Shown: positions 1 through 5,511 of the stretch, piece by piece
Layout of the letters: each line of letters begins with the position of its first letter
Numbering within the stretch: the stretch's first letter is position 1
From: an uncultured Cytophagaceae bacterium
GTDB taxonomy: Bacteria; Bacteroidota; Bacteroidia; Cytophagales; Microscillaceae
Length of the DNA: 6,941 bases
Direction of reading: 5' to 3'
NCBI GenBank assembly: GCA_937899305.1
Contig: CALDJV010000889.1
Coordinates: 1-6,941 of the forward strand
The notes under the pieces: model-generated
What the model saw: only the letters and a program-made list of their open reading frames with translations
Told to the model about the DNA's origin: nothing
Database searches by the model: none
Made by a program: the position numbers and the translations under genes

Positions 1-1
1 G

Positions 2-1375
2 AAAATTGGTCGGGGAATCGCTTTTTCGCTCAGAAGTGATTGGGATGAACCCATTCAATTGTTTTTCAACGACCCTGCTTTTCGCCCAAAAATCAATCAA
101 ATCATCAAAAAGTACTTTGGTGAAAACGAAAAAGGATTGTTTTGGGTGGTCAATTCTAACAACCCCAGTGAACAAGAATTGGCCCTAATCAATAAGGAAA
201 GAGAGCTGCAAGACCTGGAACTTCAACGACAAAAAAATACCATTGATTCTCAAAAAGATTTTACCAACTACCTCATCATAGGATTGGTCATGGTGCTTTC
301 GATTGCGTTTACGCTGTATTATTTGTTTCAGAATAAAAAACGGAACAACTTTTTATTGCAGCAAAAAAACAATGAGATTTTAGAGCAACGCGAACAACTG
401 GAAAAACAAACAGGAGCTTTGAAATACATTGCTGAAGAGCTTGAAAGCCAGCGCGATACCATTAAAAACACCAACCAATTATTATCGCATAAAAACAAAA
501 AAATTACCGACAGCATTCGTTCTGCTGAAGCCATTCAGCAAGCTATTTTACCTTTGCATGGGCGAATGCAAGATAATTTTGCCGATCATTTTGTGTTGTA
601 CAAACCCAAAGATATTGTGTCCGGAGACTTTTACTGGCTGAGCGATGTGAAGGTAAAAGGAGGGAGCGTACAAGATGATGACAAAATGTTACGGTTTAGT
701 GCGCCTTCTTCGGTACCTTTTGACCCATTCTCTGGTTACAGTGCTTCCATACCCCAAGATGGAACAGATACCCAATATTGTTTTATTGCCGTGGTAGATT
801 GTACTGGACATGGGGTTCCTGGCGCTTTTATGTCAATGATTGGATTTGCTTATTTGAATCAAATTGTAAACGAAAATAAGGTACTAGACCCTGCACAAAT
901 ATTACAAGTTTTGCACAGTGAAATTCATCAGGGACTGAAACAATCAGAAACCAACAACGATGAAGGAATGGATATTTGTTTGTGTCGGATTGAGCAAAAA
1001 CTGAGTGGAACCTATGAAGTACTATTTGCTGGTGCCAAACGCCCATTGTATTATGTAAAAGAGGGACAACTACACGAGATACGGGGAAATGTGGCTTCTA
1101 TTGGAGGATGGCAAAAACAAATGCAAAAAAGGTTTAAAAATAAGACCATCTATTTAGAAAAAGGAGATTCATTGTATTTAAGTACCGATGGGTACATAGA
1201 TACCCCCAACCCTGATCGCAAAAATTTTAGTACAATCAAGTTCAAAAAAATGCTCCAGGATAATTTTGATTTGCCGCTAAACAAACAAAAAGAGGTTTTT
1301 TGGGAGGCGCTGCTCACCCACCAGAAAGAAGCCGACCAACGTGATGACATCACTTTGATCGGCGTAAAGTTTTGA
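2..1375 (+). CDS. Membrane-anchored SpoIIE/PP2C-type serine/threonine phosphatase, 5' end missing
   Basis: The frame is open to the left edge, so the true start lies outside; the TTG at 59 is internal. Residues are numbered with that codon as 1. A short N-terminal remnant (about -19 to 40) that I cannot assign is followed by a helical, charged stretch (40-67), one transmembrane helix (about 70-90), a coiled coil (about 93-150) and a C-terminal SpoIIE-type PP2C domain (about 151-438). The four metal-binding acidic positions are present: D190 in VSGDFYW, D247 in VVDCTGHGVPG, D377 in STDGYID and D430 in QRDDITL. Known family role: dephosphorylation of phosphoserine/threonine, often on anti-sigma-antagonist proteins, controlled by a sensory N-terminus. 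Inference: the missing part is periplasmic or otherwise sensory, and signal passes through the helix and coiled coil. About 35 extra residues (197-239) lie between the first two metal motifs. No partner gene is visible downstream. Confidence 0.93.
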   Translation, partial: KIGRGIAFSLRSDWDEPIQLFFNDPAFRPKINQIIKKYFGENEKGLFWVVNSNNPSEQELALINKERELQDLELQRQKNTIDSQKDFTNYLIIGLVMVLSIAFTLYYLFQNKKRNNFLLQQKNNEILEQREQLEKQTGALKYIAEELESQRDTIKNTNQLLSHKNKKITDSIRSAEAIQQAILPLHGRMQDNFADHFVLYKPKDIVSGDFYWLSDVKVKGGSVQDDDKMLRFSAPSSVPFDPFSGYSASIPQDGTDTQYCFIAVVDCTGHGVPGAFMSMIGFAYLNQIVNENKVLDPAQILQVLHSEIHQGLKQSETNNDEGMDICLCRIEQKLSGTYEVLFAGAKRPLYYVKEGQLHEIRGNVASIGGWQKQMQKRFKNKTIYLEKGDSLYLSTDGYIDTPNPDRKNFSTIKFKKMLQDNFDLPLNKQKEVFWEALLTHQKEADQRDDITLIGVKF

Positions 1376-1458
1376 TTGTTCGAAAAAGAAATTTGATAGT
1401 GAAGCGGAAAAAATAAACTGAGCCAATATTACAAAATATCTTGTGGTTAGACGAGTCT

Positions 1459-1497
1459 AAAAATCGGCTAATAACAGCGTTATTAGCGCTATTTTTT
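1459..1497. terminator. Intrinsic terminator hairpin, probably bidirectional
   Basis: A perfect 9-bp inverted repeat, GCTAATAAC at 1467-1475 and GTTATTAGC at 1479-1487, encloses a 3-nt AGC loop. It is followed by six T at 1492-1497 and preceded by five A at 1459-1463, so either strand reads as hairpin plus U-tract. It lies 91 bases after the phosphatase stop and about 75 bases beyond the rlmD stop on the other strand, between convergent genes. The 4-nt gap between stem and T-tract is slightly long. AAAAAT (1459-1464) and ATTTTT (1491-1496) can also pair and extend the stem. Confidence 0.65.
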
Positions 1498-1528
1498 GAC
1501 GAAGTATTGCCGCAAGAGATAAAGTATA

Positions 1529-1567
1529 ATGGCACAAGTTATTTTAGTAGATTCACATAAACTAGTT
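1529..1567 (+). pseudogene. Possible remnant of a response-regulator N-terminus
   Basis: An ATG at 1529 opens a 42-codon frame ending at TAA 1655-1657. Its first 13 residues, MAQVILVDSHKLV, closely resemble the first beta strand and acidic cluster of NarL/FixJ-type receiver domains, typically of the form xxxILVDDHxLVR. One of the two usual acidic residues is Ser here. The likeness stops at about 1567, just where the antisense rlmD coding end begins (1562), and the rest of the frame is antisense rlmD. It may be a fragment left when a response-regulator gene was replaced or rearranged, a tiny ORF, or chance. The match is only 13 residues, so confidence is low. Confidence 0.28.
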
Positions 1568-2992
1568 GAGTTCAAGCAACACAACGTTTTCTACGTGGTG
1601 TGTATGCGGAAACATATCTACTGGTTGTACTGCTGTAATGTTATAATCGTCACTTAAAATGGCCAAGTCTCGTGCTTGAGTAGCCGGATTACAGCTGACA
1701 TACACAATTTTGTCCGGAGCTGCTTTTTTCAACATTTTTACTACATCTTCGTGCATGCCCGCTCGAGGTGGATCAGTAATGATTACCTGGGGTTGTCCGT
1801 GTAGCATTAAAAACTCCTCATCCAGTAAATGTTGGATATCGCCCGCAAAGAAATCGGTATTGTCTATCCCATTGATTTTTGCATTTACTTTTGCGTTTTC
1901 AATTGCCATCGGCACATACTCCAACCCAATCACCTTTTTTGCTTTATGTGCCACAAAATTAGCAATGGTACCAGTACCTGTGTACAAATCATACACCACT
2001 TCGTGGCCTTGTAAGTCAGCCAATTCTCCCGCTATCTTATACAATTCGTAGGCTTGACTGGCATTGGTCTGATAAAATGATTTGGCACCCACTCTAAATT
2101 CTAAATCGGGTTTGTGCGCATCTAACGAAGGCATGGTTTCGGTAATATGAGGTTCTCCAGCAAACAAGTGTACCTTCAAGTCCTGATAAGCATCATTGTT
2201 TTTAGGATTGATGATATACTGTAGTGAAGTAATTTCTGGAACCTGCTCTTGTAAATGTTCCAATAGGGGTACAATCACACTTTGATCATCATAAAAGAAT
2301 ATTACAATGACCATCAAATCGCCAGTATTGGCATTACGAATCACCACATTACGCAAAAAACCTTCGTTATTTTTTTGGTCAAAGAAAGTTAAGTTTTTCT
2401 CAACTGCGTATTTTTTTAGGGTCAAACGAATTTTATTAGACGGATCGGGCTGTAAATAACAGTGATCGATGTCCAGTATTTTATCAAAACGTTTGGGAAT
2501 ATGGAACCCTAATGCCTGAGGAGTGGTTATTTTTTCGTCCGTAGCGATCTCTTCTTGAGTCATCCAACGACGATTAGAAAAAGTAAACTCAAGCTTGTTA
2601 CGGTAATACTGCGTATGTGCCGAACCAAGAATTGGCCGAATCTCGGGCAATTCTAATTTGCCAATCCGTTCTAAATGATCTATAATTTGTTGTTGCTTGA
2701 ACTGTAGCTGGTACTCATAAGGCAAGTGCTGGAATTTACATCCACCACAAGTGCCAAAATGACTGCAAAATGCCTGGGTTCGTAGAGGAGAGTATTCGTG
2801 AAACTTTACCGGGATGGCCTCGATATAATTTTTACGCTTTCTTACCACCTTTACATCTACCACATCTTGCGGTGCTACCAACTTACCGTCTACAAAAATA
2901 ACCTTATCTTCGTGACGGGTAATGCATTTTCCTTCTGCCGCTACCCCTTCAATAGTAAGATTGGGTATGACAACTTGTTTTTTTCTTCTCAT
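1562..2992 (-). CDS. rlmD: 23S rRNA (uracil-5-)-methyltransferase RlmD (RumA family)
   Basis: A complete 476-residue cytosolic enzyme that transfers a methyl group from S-adenosylmethionine to C5 of a uridine in 23S rRNA (U1939 in E. coli numbering). An N-terminal TRAM-type RNA-binding domain (about 1-65) is followed by the [4Fe-4S] cysteines C76, C82, C85 and C178 in the C-x5-C-x2-C...C pattern of the family. The Rossmann methyltransferase half holds FYQTN (306-310), the SAM motif YDLYTGTGT (334-342), DPPRAG (407-412), the catalytic nucleophile C434 in VSCNPAT, and E468 in the HVENV motif as general base. Nothing essential is missing. The ATG at 2992 gives a normal family N-terminus; there is no Shine-Dalgarno site, as is common in Bacteroidota. 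It is convergent with the phosphatase gene and divergent from the secreted-protein gene, so probably monocistronic. RlmC or TrmA activity is an alternative within the superfamily, but the TRAM domain and cysteine set favour RlmD. Confidence 0.95.
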   Translation of the reverse strand: MRRKKQVVIPNLTIEGVAAEGKCITRHEDKVIFVDGKLVAPQDVVDVKVVRKRKNYIEAIPVKFHEYSPLRTQAFCSHFGTCGGCKFQHLPYEYQLQFKQQQIIDHLERIGKLELPEIRPILGSAHTQYYRNKLEFTFSNRRWMTQEEIATDEKITTPQALGFHIPKRFDKILDIDHCYLQPDPSNKIRLTLKKYAVEKNLTFFDQKNNEGFLRNVVIRNANTGDLMVIVIFFYDDQSVIVPLLEHLQEQVPEITSLQYIINPKNNDAYQDLKVHLFAGEPHITETMPSLDAHKPDLEFRVGAKSFYQTNASQAYELYKIAGELADLQGHEVVYDLYTGTGTIANFVAHKAKKVIGLEYVPMAIENAKVNAKINGIDNTDFFAGDIQHLLDEEFLMLHGQPQVIITDPPRAGMHEDVVKMLKKAAPDKIVYVSCNPATQARDLAILSDDYNITAVQPVDMFPHTHHVENVVLLELN

Positions 2993-3135
2993 TGCGAAGA
3001 CAAAGTTCAGGAGAATTTAACTTTTTACAAAAAAAAGGATACATTACATTGCTAGGTTACGTATTGTTTGAGATTGTGCCCCAGATGGTTGAAATCAAAA
3101 GCCACATTATTGTCTAGTAGAAACATAATCCAGAG
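2993..3135. promoter_or_regulatory. Divergent intergenic region expected to hold two promoters
   Basis: These 143 bases separate the starts of rlmD (minus) and the secreted-protein gene (plus), so both promoters should lie here or nearby. No exact Bacteroidota promoter (TTTG, spacer, TAnnTTTG) was found. The best minus-strand candidate is TTTG (complement of 3028-3031), a 19-nt spacer and GAACTTTG (complement of 3001-3008), one mismatch from the -7 consensus. It would leave rlmD with a leader of only a few bases. On the plus strand TATTGTTTG near 3062-3070 has one base too many between TA and TTTG. Both assignments are weak. Confidence 0.35.
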
Positions 3136-4992
3136 ATGATGAAAAAAAATTTACTGCTTGTTTTTCTCTTTTTATTAAGTTTTAGTGCAAAGGCGACTCA
3201 CATAGTAGGAGGTGAGTTTGAATTAAGATATAGATCTGATTTTGATTATACACTCATTCTGAACCTGTATTTTGACGATGTCAATGGAAATCCTGCGGCA
3301 GAAGATCCAGTGATTGACGCTGTAATATATGAAAAAGGAACCAATAGAGTCATTGCAACGATTCAATTGAGCAAGAATGCGGATGATCAAGTACCTTATA
3401 CCAATCCAGCTTGTGCAGTCGGTGATTTGAGAACCCGCAAAATTATTTACTCAGAAAATATCGAGTTATCAGCTGCTACCTTCAACAATCCAGCAGGCTA
3501 TTATGTAGTTTGGGAACGCTGCTGTCGTAATAATATTATCACCAACATCAATAATCCTAGTGGAACTGGAACTGTATTTCTACTCGAGTTTCCTCCAGTA
3601 GTATCGTCTGTTGGAACCCGCTTCATCAACTCATCGCCTAGTTTTGTAACCCCAACGGGAGATTATGCTTGTATTAATCAACCTTTCACTTTCCCATTTG
3701 GAGCTACTGATGCTGATGGTGACCAATTACGTTATTCTCTTGCCCGACCATTGAGCGGAAGAACCAGCCAGACTCAGCCTACCGTATTTGCTACTGAGCA
3801 ACCTTATCCAGAAGTAAACTGGATTGCAGGATACGATCGCAACTCAGCCATTGCCCCTGGAATGAGCATTGATGCCAATGGAGTAATTACAGTGACACCT
3901 GACAAACTGGGCTTGTTTGTGTTTTCGGTGCTATGCGAAGAAATTAGAAATGGAGAGGTCATTGGTCAGGTAGTTCGTGACTTTCAGATTATGGTGTTAG
4001 ATTGTCCTATCAATGAGGCACCCCAGGTGTCAGTAAGAGAAAAAGGAGAAATTACCTTTTATGCCACCAATGATACCATTTACTTAGACCTGGAGCGAGG
4101 GAAATGTGTGGATATTTTTGTGACTGATCCCAATATCAACCAGCGACTTTCAGTAGCCATCAATGCCATTAATTTCAGATTAACTGATGCATTATTTAAC
4201 CAGTCGGTTCAGGTAAATAACAACCCAAGCGATCCGCTACAATTTGAATTATGTTGGCCCGAATGCTTGGCTTCCGAAGGTGGGGAAATCCCTTTTGTAT
4301 TCGATGTCATTGCTTCTGATGATGGATGTCCAACCCCCCAGCGCGATACGATACGGGTGACCTTGATTGCCCGGCTTCCGCCTAATAATCCTCCCTCTTT
4401 CTCGACCAGCCTTAATGGAAACTCCACCCAAGTGACCGTAAACGAGACTATAGATTTCAGCTTTTTGGGAGTAGACACCGACAATGACAGCTTATGTGTA
4501 GAAGCAGTTGGCCGGGGATTTGACCTGGCAGCTTTGGGAGTCAATTTCAATACTGCTTTAGGTCAGGGCAACGTATCAGGTAATTTTACCTGGGCTACCA
4601 GTTGTACGGCAGTGCAAGCGGCTACCAATGAGTATTTAGTAGATTTTATTATTACCGAAAAGCGCAAGTGTGAGAGTACTCCTGATACCGTTACCGTAAA
4701 ACTAGTCGTCAATGACAAAACCGTGGTATTGGATCAATTTCTGCCTGCCAATGTATTTACGCCCAACAAAGATGGTAAAAACGATGTGTTTGTGATGCCC
4801 AACCTACCCGATGAAAACTGTAAATATCAATTTCGCAAAATAGACATATACAGTCGTTGGGGACGAAAAGTTTTTACTAGTAAGGACCGATCTTTTTCCT
4901 GGGACGGAGAGGATGCCCCCTCAGGGGTCTATTATTATACCGTCGACTTCAAGGACATTCAATACAAGGGAACCATTACCCTGGTGAGGTGA
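3136..4992 (+). CDS. Secreted surface protein with T9SS type B (gliding-motility-associated) C-terminal sorting domain
   Basis: A complete 618-residue exported protein. Residues 1-20 form a signal peptide (positive MMKKN, hydrophobic core, likely cleavage after SAKA). The mature protein begins THIVGGE, the hallmark start of a Bacteroidota surface-protein family, and carries that family's ERCCRN motif at 127-132. The middle holds beta-rich, cadherin/Ig-like segments with acidic motifs such as TDADGDQLRYSL (191-202) and VDTDNDSL (446-453), which could bind calcium (inference). About 536-618 is a CHU_C/gld_CTERM domain: FTPNKDGKNDVF, YSRWGRKVF, WDGEDAPSGVYYY and a KGTITLVR end. In characterised relatives this domain directs type IX secretion across the outer membrane. 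The mature part has 14 cysteines, compatible with disulfides. Likely role is at the cell surface or in the medium (adhesion or matrix); no enzymatic domain is visible. ATG 3139 is an equally possible start and changes one residue. Confidence 0.92.
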   Translation: MMKKNLLLVFLFLLSFSAKATHIVGGEFELRYRSDFDYTLILNLYFDDVNGNPAAEDPVIDAVIYEKGTNRVIATIQLSKNADDQVPYTNPACAVGDLRTRKIIYSENIELSAATFNNPAGYYVVWERCCRNNIITNINNPSGTGTVFLLEFPPVVSSVGTRFINSSPSFVTPTGDYACINQPFTFPFGATDADGDQLRYSLARPLSGRTSQTQPTVFATEQPYPEVNWIAGYDRNSAIAPGMSIDANGVITVTPDKLGLFVFSVLCEEIRNGEVIGQVVRDFQIMVLDCPINEAPQVSVREKGEITFYATNDTIYLDLERGKCVDIFVTDPNINQRLSVAINAINFRLTDALFNQSVQVNNNPSDPLQFELCWPECLASEGGEIPFVFDVIASDDGCPTPQRDTIRVTLIARLPPNNPPSFSTSLNGNSTQVTVNETIDFSFLGVDTDNDSLCVEAVGRGFDLAALGVNFNTALGQGNVSGNFTWATSCTAVQAATNEYLVDFIITEKRKCESTPDTVTVKLVVNDKTVVLDQFLPANVFTPNKDGKNDVFVMPNLPDENCKYQFRKIDIYSRWGRKVFTSKDRSFSWDGEDAPSGVYYYTVDFKDIQYKGTITLVR

Positions 4993-5006
4993 CCTGGGTA
5001 GAAATA

Positions 5007-5062
5007 AAATCAGGCAATGTATTTAGTATGATGATATGCTTTAGAAATACATTGCCTGATTT
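5007..5062. terminator. Long inverted repeat, likely shared terminator of convergent transcription
   Basis: A perfect 18-bp inverted repeat, AAATCAGGCAATGTATTT at 5007-5024 and its reverse complement at 5045-5062, encloses a 20-nt loop that can itself partly pair (AGTAT 5025-5029 with ATGCT 5036-5040). It starts 14 bases after the secreted-protein stop and lies 17 bases beyond the 3' end of the last minus-strand tRNA, where a terminator serving both sides is expected. On the minus strand the stem runs into T-rich DNA (GATTTTATTTC), a fair U-tract; the plus side has no strong T-run. A processing or mRNA-stability hairpin is an alternative. Confidence 0.6.
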
Positions 5063-5079
5063 GAATCAATTTAGGTTTG

Positions 5080-5151
5080 AGAAGCGTGCGAGACTCGAAC
5101 TCGCGTCATCAGCATGCAGTGCTGTTGTGTTTCCAATTACACCAACGCTTC
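5080..5151 (-). tRNA. tRNA-like gene, formal anticodon TGC (Ala?), position 33 is C
   Basis: A complete 72-nt cloverleaf on the minus strand. The 7-bp acceptor is GAAGCGT with ACGCTTC. Then come TG at positions 8-9, D stem GTGT/ACAC with loop AATTGGAA (holding the GG), anticodon stem ACAGC/GCTGA (outer A-A mismatch), variable TGAC, and T stem GCGAG/CTCGC with the standard loop TTCGAGT. The anticodon loop is ACTGCAT, so by position the anticodon is TGC (5116-5118) with A37, but residue 33 is C, not the near-universal U. Sliding one base to read GCA (Cys) after a T breaks the stem. The flanking A at 5152 can pair with T73 to give an 8-bp acceptor. No CCA is encoded. It is the last unit of the cluster, just before the terminator. 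Isotype is uncertain and it may be non-functional. Confidence 0.68.
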
Positions 5152-5176
5152 TAACAGATATTCAGGAATTGTATTG

Positions 5177-5259
5177 AAAAGCGTGTGGTTTGTCTTCATA
5201 TTTTTGTCCCACATTATCAACTTGGCAGGTGGACGTGTTTCCAATTACACCAACGCTTT
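5177..5259 (-). pseudogene. tRNA-Gly(GCC)-like gene with a disrupted T arm
   Basis: The 5' half is almost identical to the neighbouring unit at 5080-5151: acceptor AAAGCGT, TG, D arm GTGTAATTGGAAACAC. The anticodon loop CTGCCAA has a proper T33 and anticodon GCC (5224-5226). Its stem TCCAC/GTTGA has one C-T mismatch. The acceptor closes perfectly with ACGCTTT, plus an extra A-T pair with 5260. The T arm is abnormal: 28 nt (5185-5212) instead of 17, only GTGG/CCAC can pair, and no TTCGAnT loop is present. It is therefore probably a decayed tRNA-Gly or a chimera, though the preserved acceptor pairing is notable. A functional RNA without a normal T arm is possible but would be exceptional in bacteria. 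Confidence 0.5.
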
Positions 5260-5303
5260 TGCCTTTCCTATGAAAGTATTCCATGATTTATGAAGGCAGG
5301 ATA

Positions 5304-5322
5304 GTATAGAAGGAGTGTGGTT
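5304..5322. repeat. Diverged partial copy of the 3' flank and acceptor end of the Gly-like tRNA
   Basis: The stretch at 5304-5322 resembles 5171-5190: GTATAGAAGGAGTGTGGTT against GTATTGAAAAGCGTGTGGTT, including the shared GTGTGGTT. In the second copy this block covers the spacer, the acceptor 3' strand and the start of the abnormal T arm. It suggests a local duplication about 133 bases apart. No complete tRNA fits the first copy, because the space where its 5' half would lie is taken by the tRNA at 5355-5425. The remainder of 5261-5354 shows only a weak 7-bp inverted repeat (CCTAAAA 5323-5329, TTTTAGG 5349-5355). Confidence 0.3.
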
Positions 5323-5354
5323 CCTAAAATATCCAGATTTTTATGTTTTTTTAG

Positions 5355-5425
5355 GAGAATGTACGGGACTCGAACCCGCAGATTGATTTTGCTGGTCAAC
5401 GTGTTTCCATTTACACCAACATTCT
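5355..5425 (-). tRNA. tRNA-like gene, formal anticodon GCA (Cys?), position 33 is A
   Basis: A 71-nt cloverleaf on the minus strand. The acceptor AGAATGT/ACATTCT is fully paired, followed by TG, D stem GTGT/ACAC with loop AAATGGAA, anticodon stem TTGAC/ATCAA (inner C-A mismatch), a 3-nt variable region, and T stem GCGGG/CCCGT with loop TTCGAGT. The anticodon loop CAGCAAA places GCA at 5390-5392 with A37, which reads as cysteine, but residue 33 is A instead of U. A single change to CTGCAAA would give an ordinary tRNA-Cys loop, so a damaged tRNA-Cys is the simplest reading. Base 5426 gives G-1, which pairs with C73. No CCA is encoded. It lies 14 bases from the upstream tRNA in the same direction, so joint transcription is likely. 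Confidence 0.7.
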
Positions 5426-5439
5426 CAGTTTTTGAAAAG

Positions 5440-5511
5440 GAGGATGTATAGGCATCGAACCTATGACTTTGGATTATGAGCCCAATGTGTTTCCTGCTAC
5501 ACCAACACCCT
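5440..5511 (-). tRNA. tRNA with anticodon CAT (Met or Ile2), initiator-like anticodon arm
   Basis: The best-formed unit of the cluster, 72 nt. Acceptor AGGGTGT/ACATCCT (one G-U), TG, D stem GTGT/ACAC with loop AGCAGGAA, anticodon stem TTGGG/TCCAA (closing G-U), loop CTCATAA with T33 and anticodon CAT (5476-5478), variable AGTC, T stem ATAGG/CCTAT with loop TTCGATG. The arm GGGCTCATAA matches bacterial initiator tRNA, whose three G-C pairs are reduced here to two plus a G-U. Elongator Met or lysidine-modified Ile2 cannot be excluded. Base 5512 supplies G-1 for an eighth pair with C73; C73 is atypical for Met. No CCA is encoded. Its first base is the final A of the SDR-like stop codon, so it was probably released from a common transcript. 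Confidence 0.82.

Noticed and set aside
59..61. TTG at 59 as the true phosphatase start
   Set aside because: The frame stays open upstream to the window edge with protein-like content, and a membrane sensor needs more N-terminal sequence.
1710..2051. 113-residue plus-strand open frame
   Set aside because: It lies wholly antisense within the well-supported rlmD coding region.
2798..3055. 85-residue plus-strand open frame crossing the rlmD start
   Set aside because: Mostly antisense to the rlmD N-terminus, with no family likeness; the intergenic part is better read as promoter DNA.
4209..4550. 113-residue minus-strand open frame
   Set aside because: It is a shadow within the secreted-protein gene, whose reading frame is supported by signal peptide and C-terminal domain.
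5080..5151. Selenocysteine tRNA, because of the 13-bp acceptor/T helix
   Set aside because: The variable region is 4 nt, the D stem 4 bp and the anticodon is not TCA.
4989..5177. 62-residue plus-strand open frame after the secreted-protein gene
   Set aside because: It runs through the inverted repeat and an antisense tRNA, with no recognisable protein features.
5127..5511. CRISPR-like array formed by the recurring GTGTTTCCAATTACACCAAC block
   Set aside because: The blocks are tRNA D arms and 5' acceptors; spacing is irregular and each copy folds into a cloverleaf with its own 3' half.
5080..5511. tRNA fragments as attachment-site remnants of an integrative element
   Set aside because: Integration usually duplicates the 3' part of a tRNA (T arm and acceptor end), whereas the 5' half is shared here; no integrase is visible.
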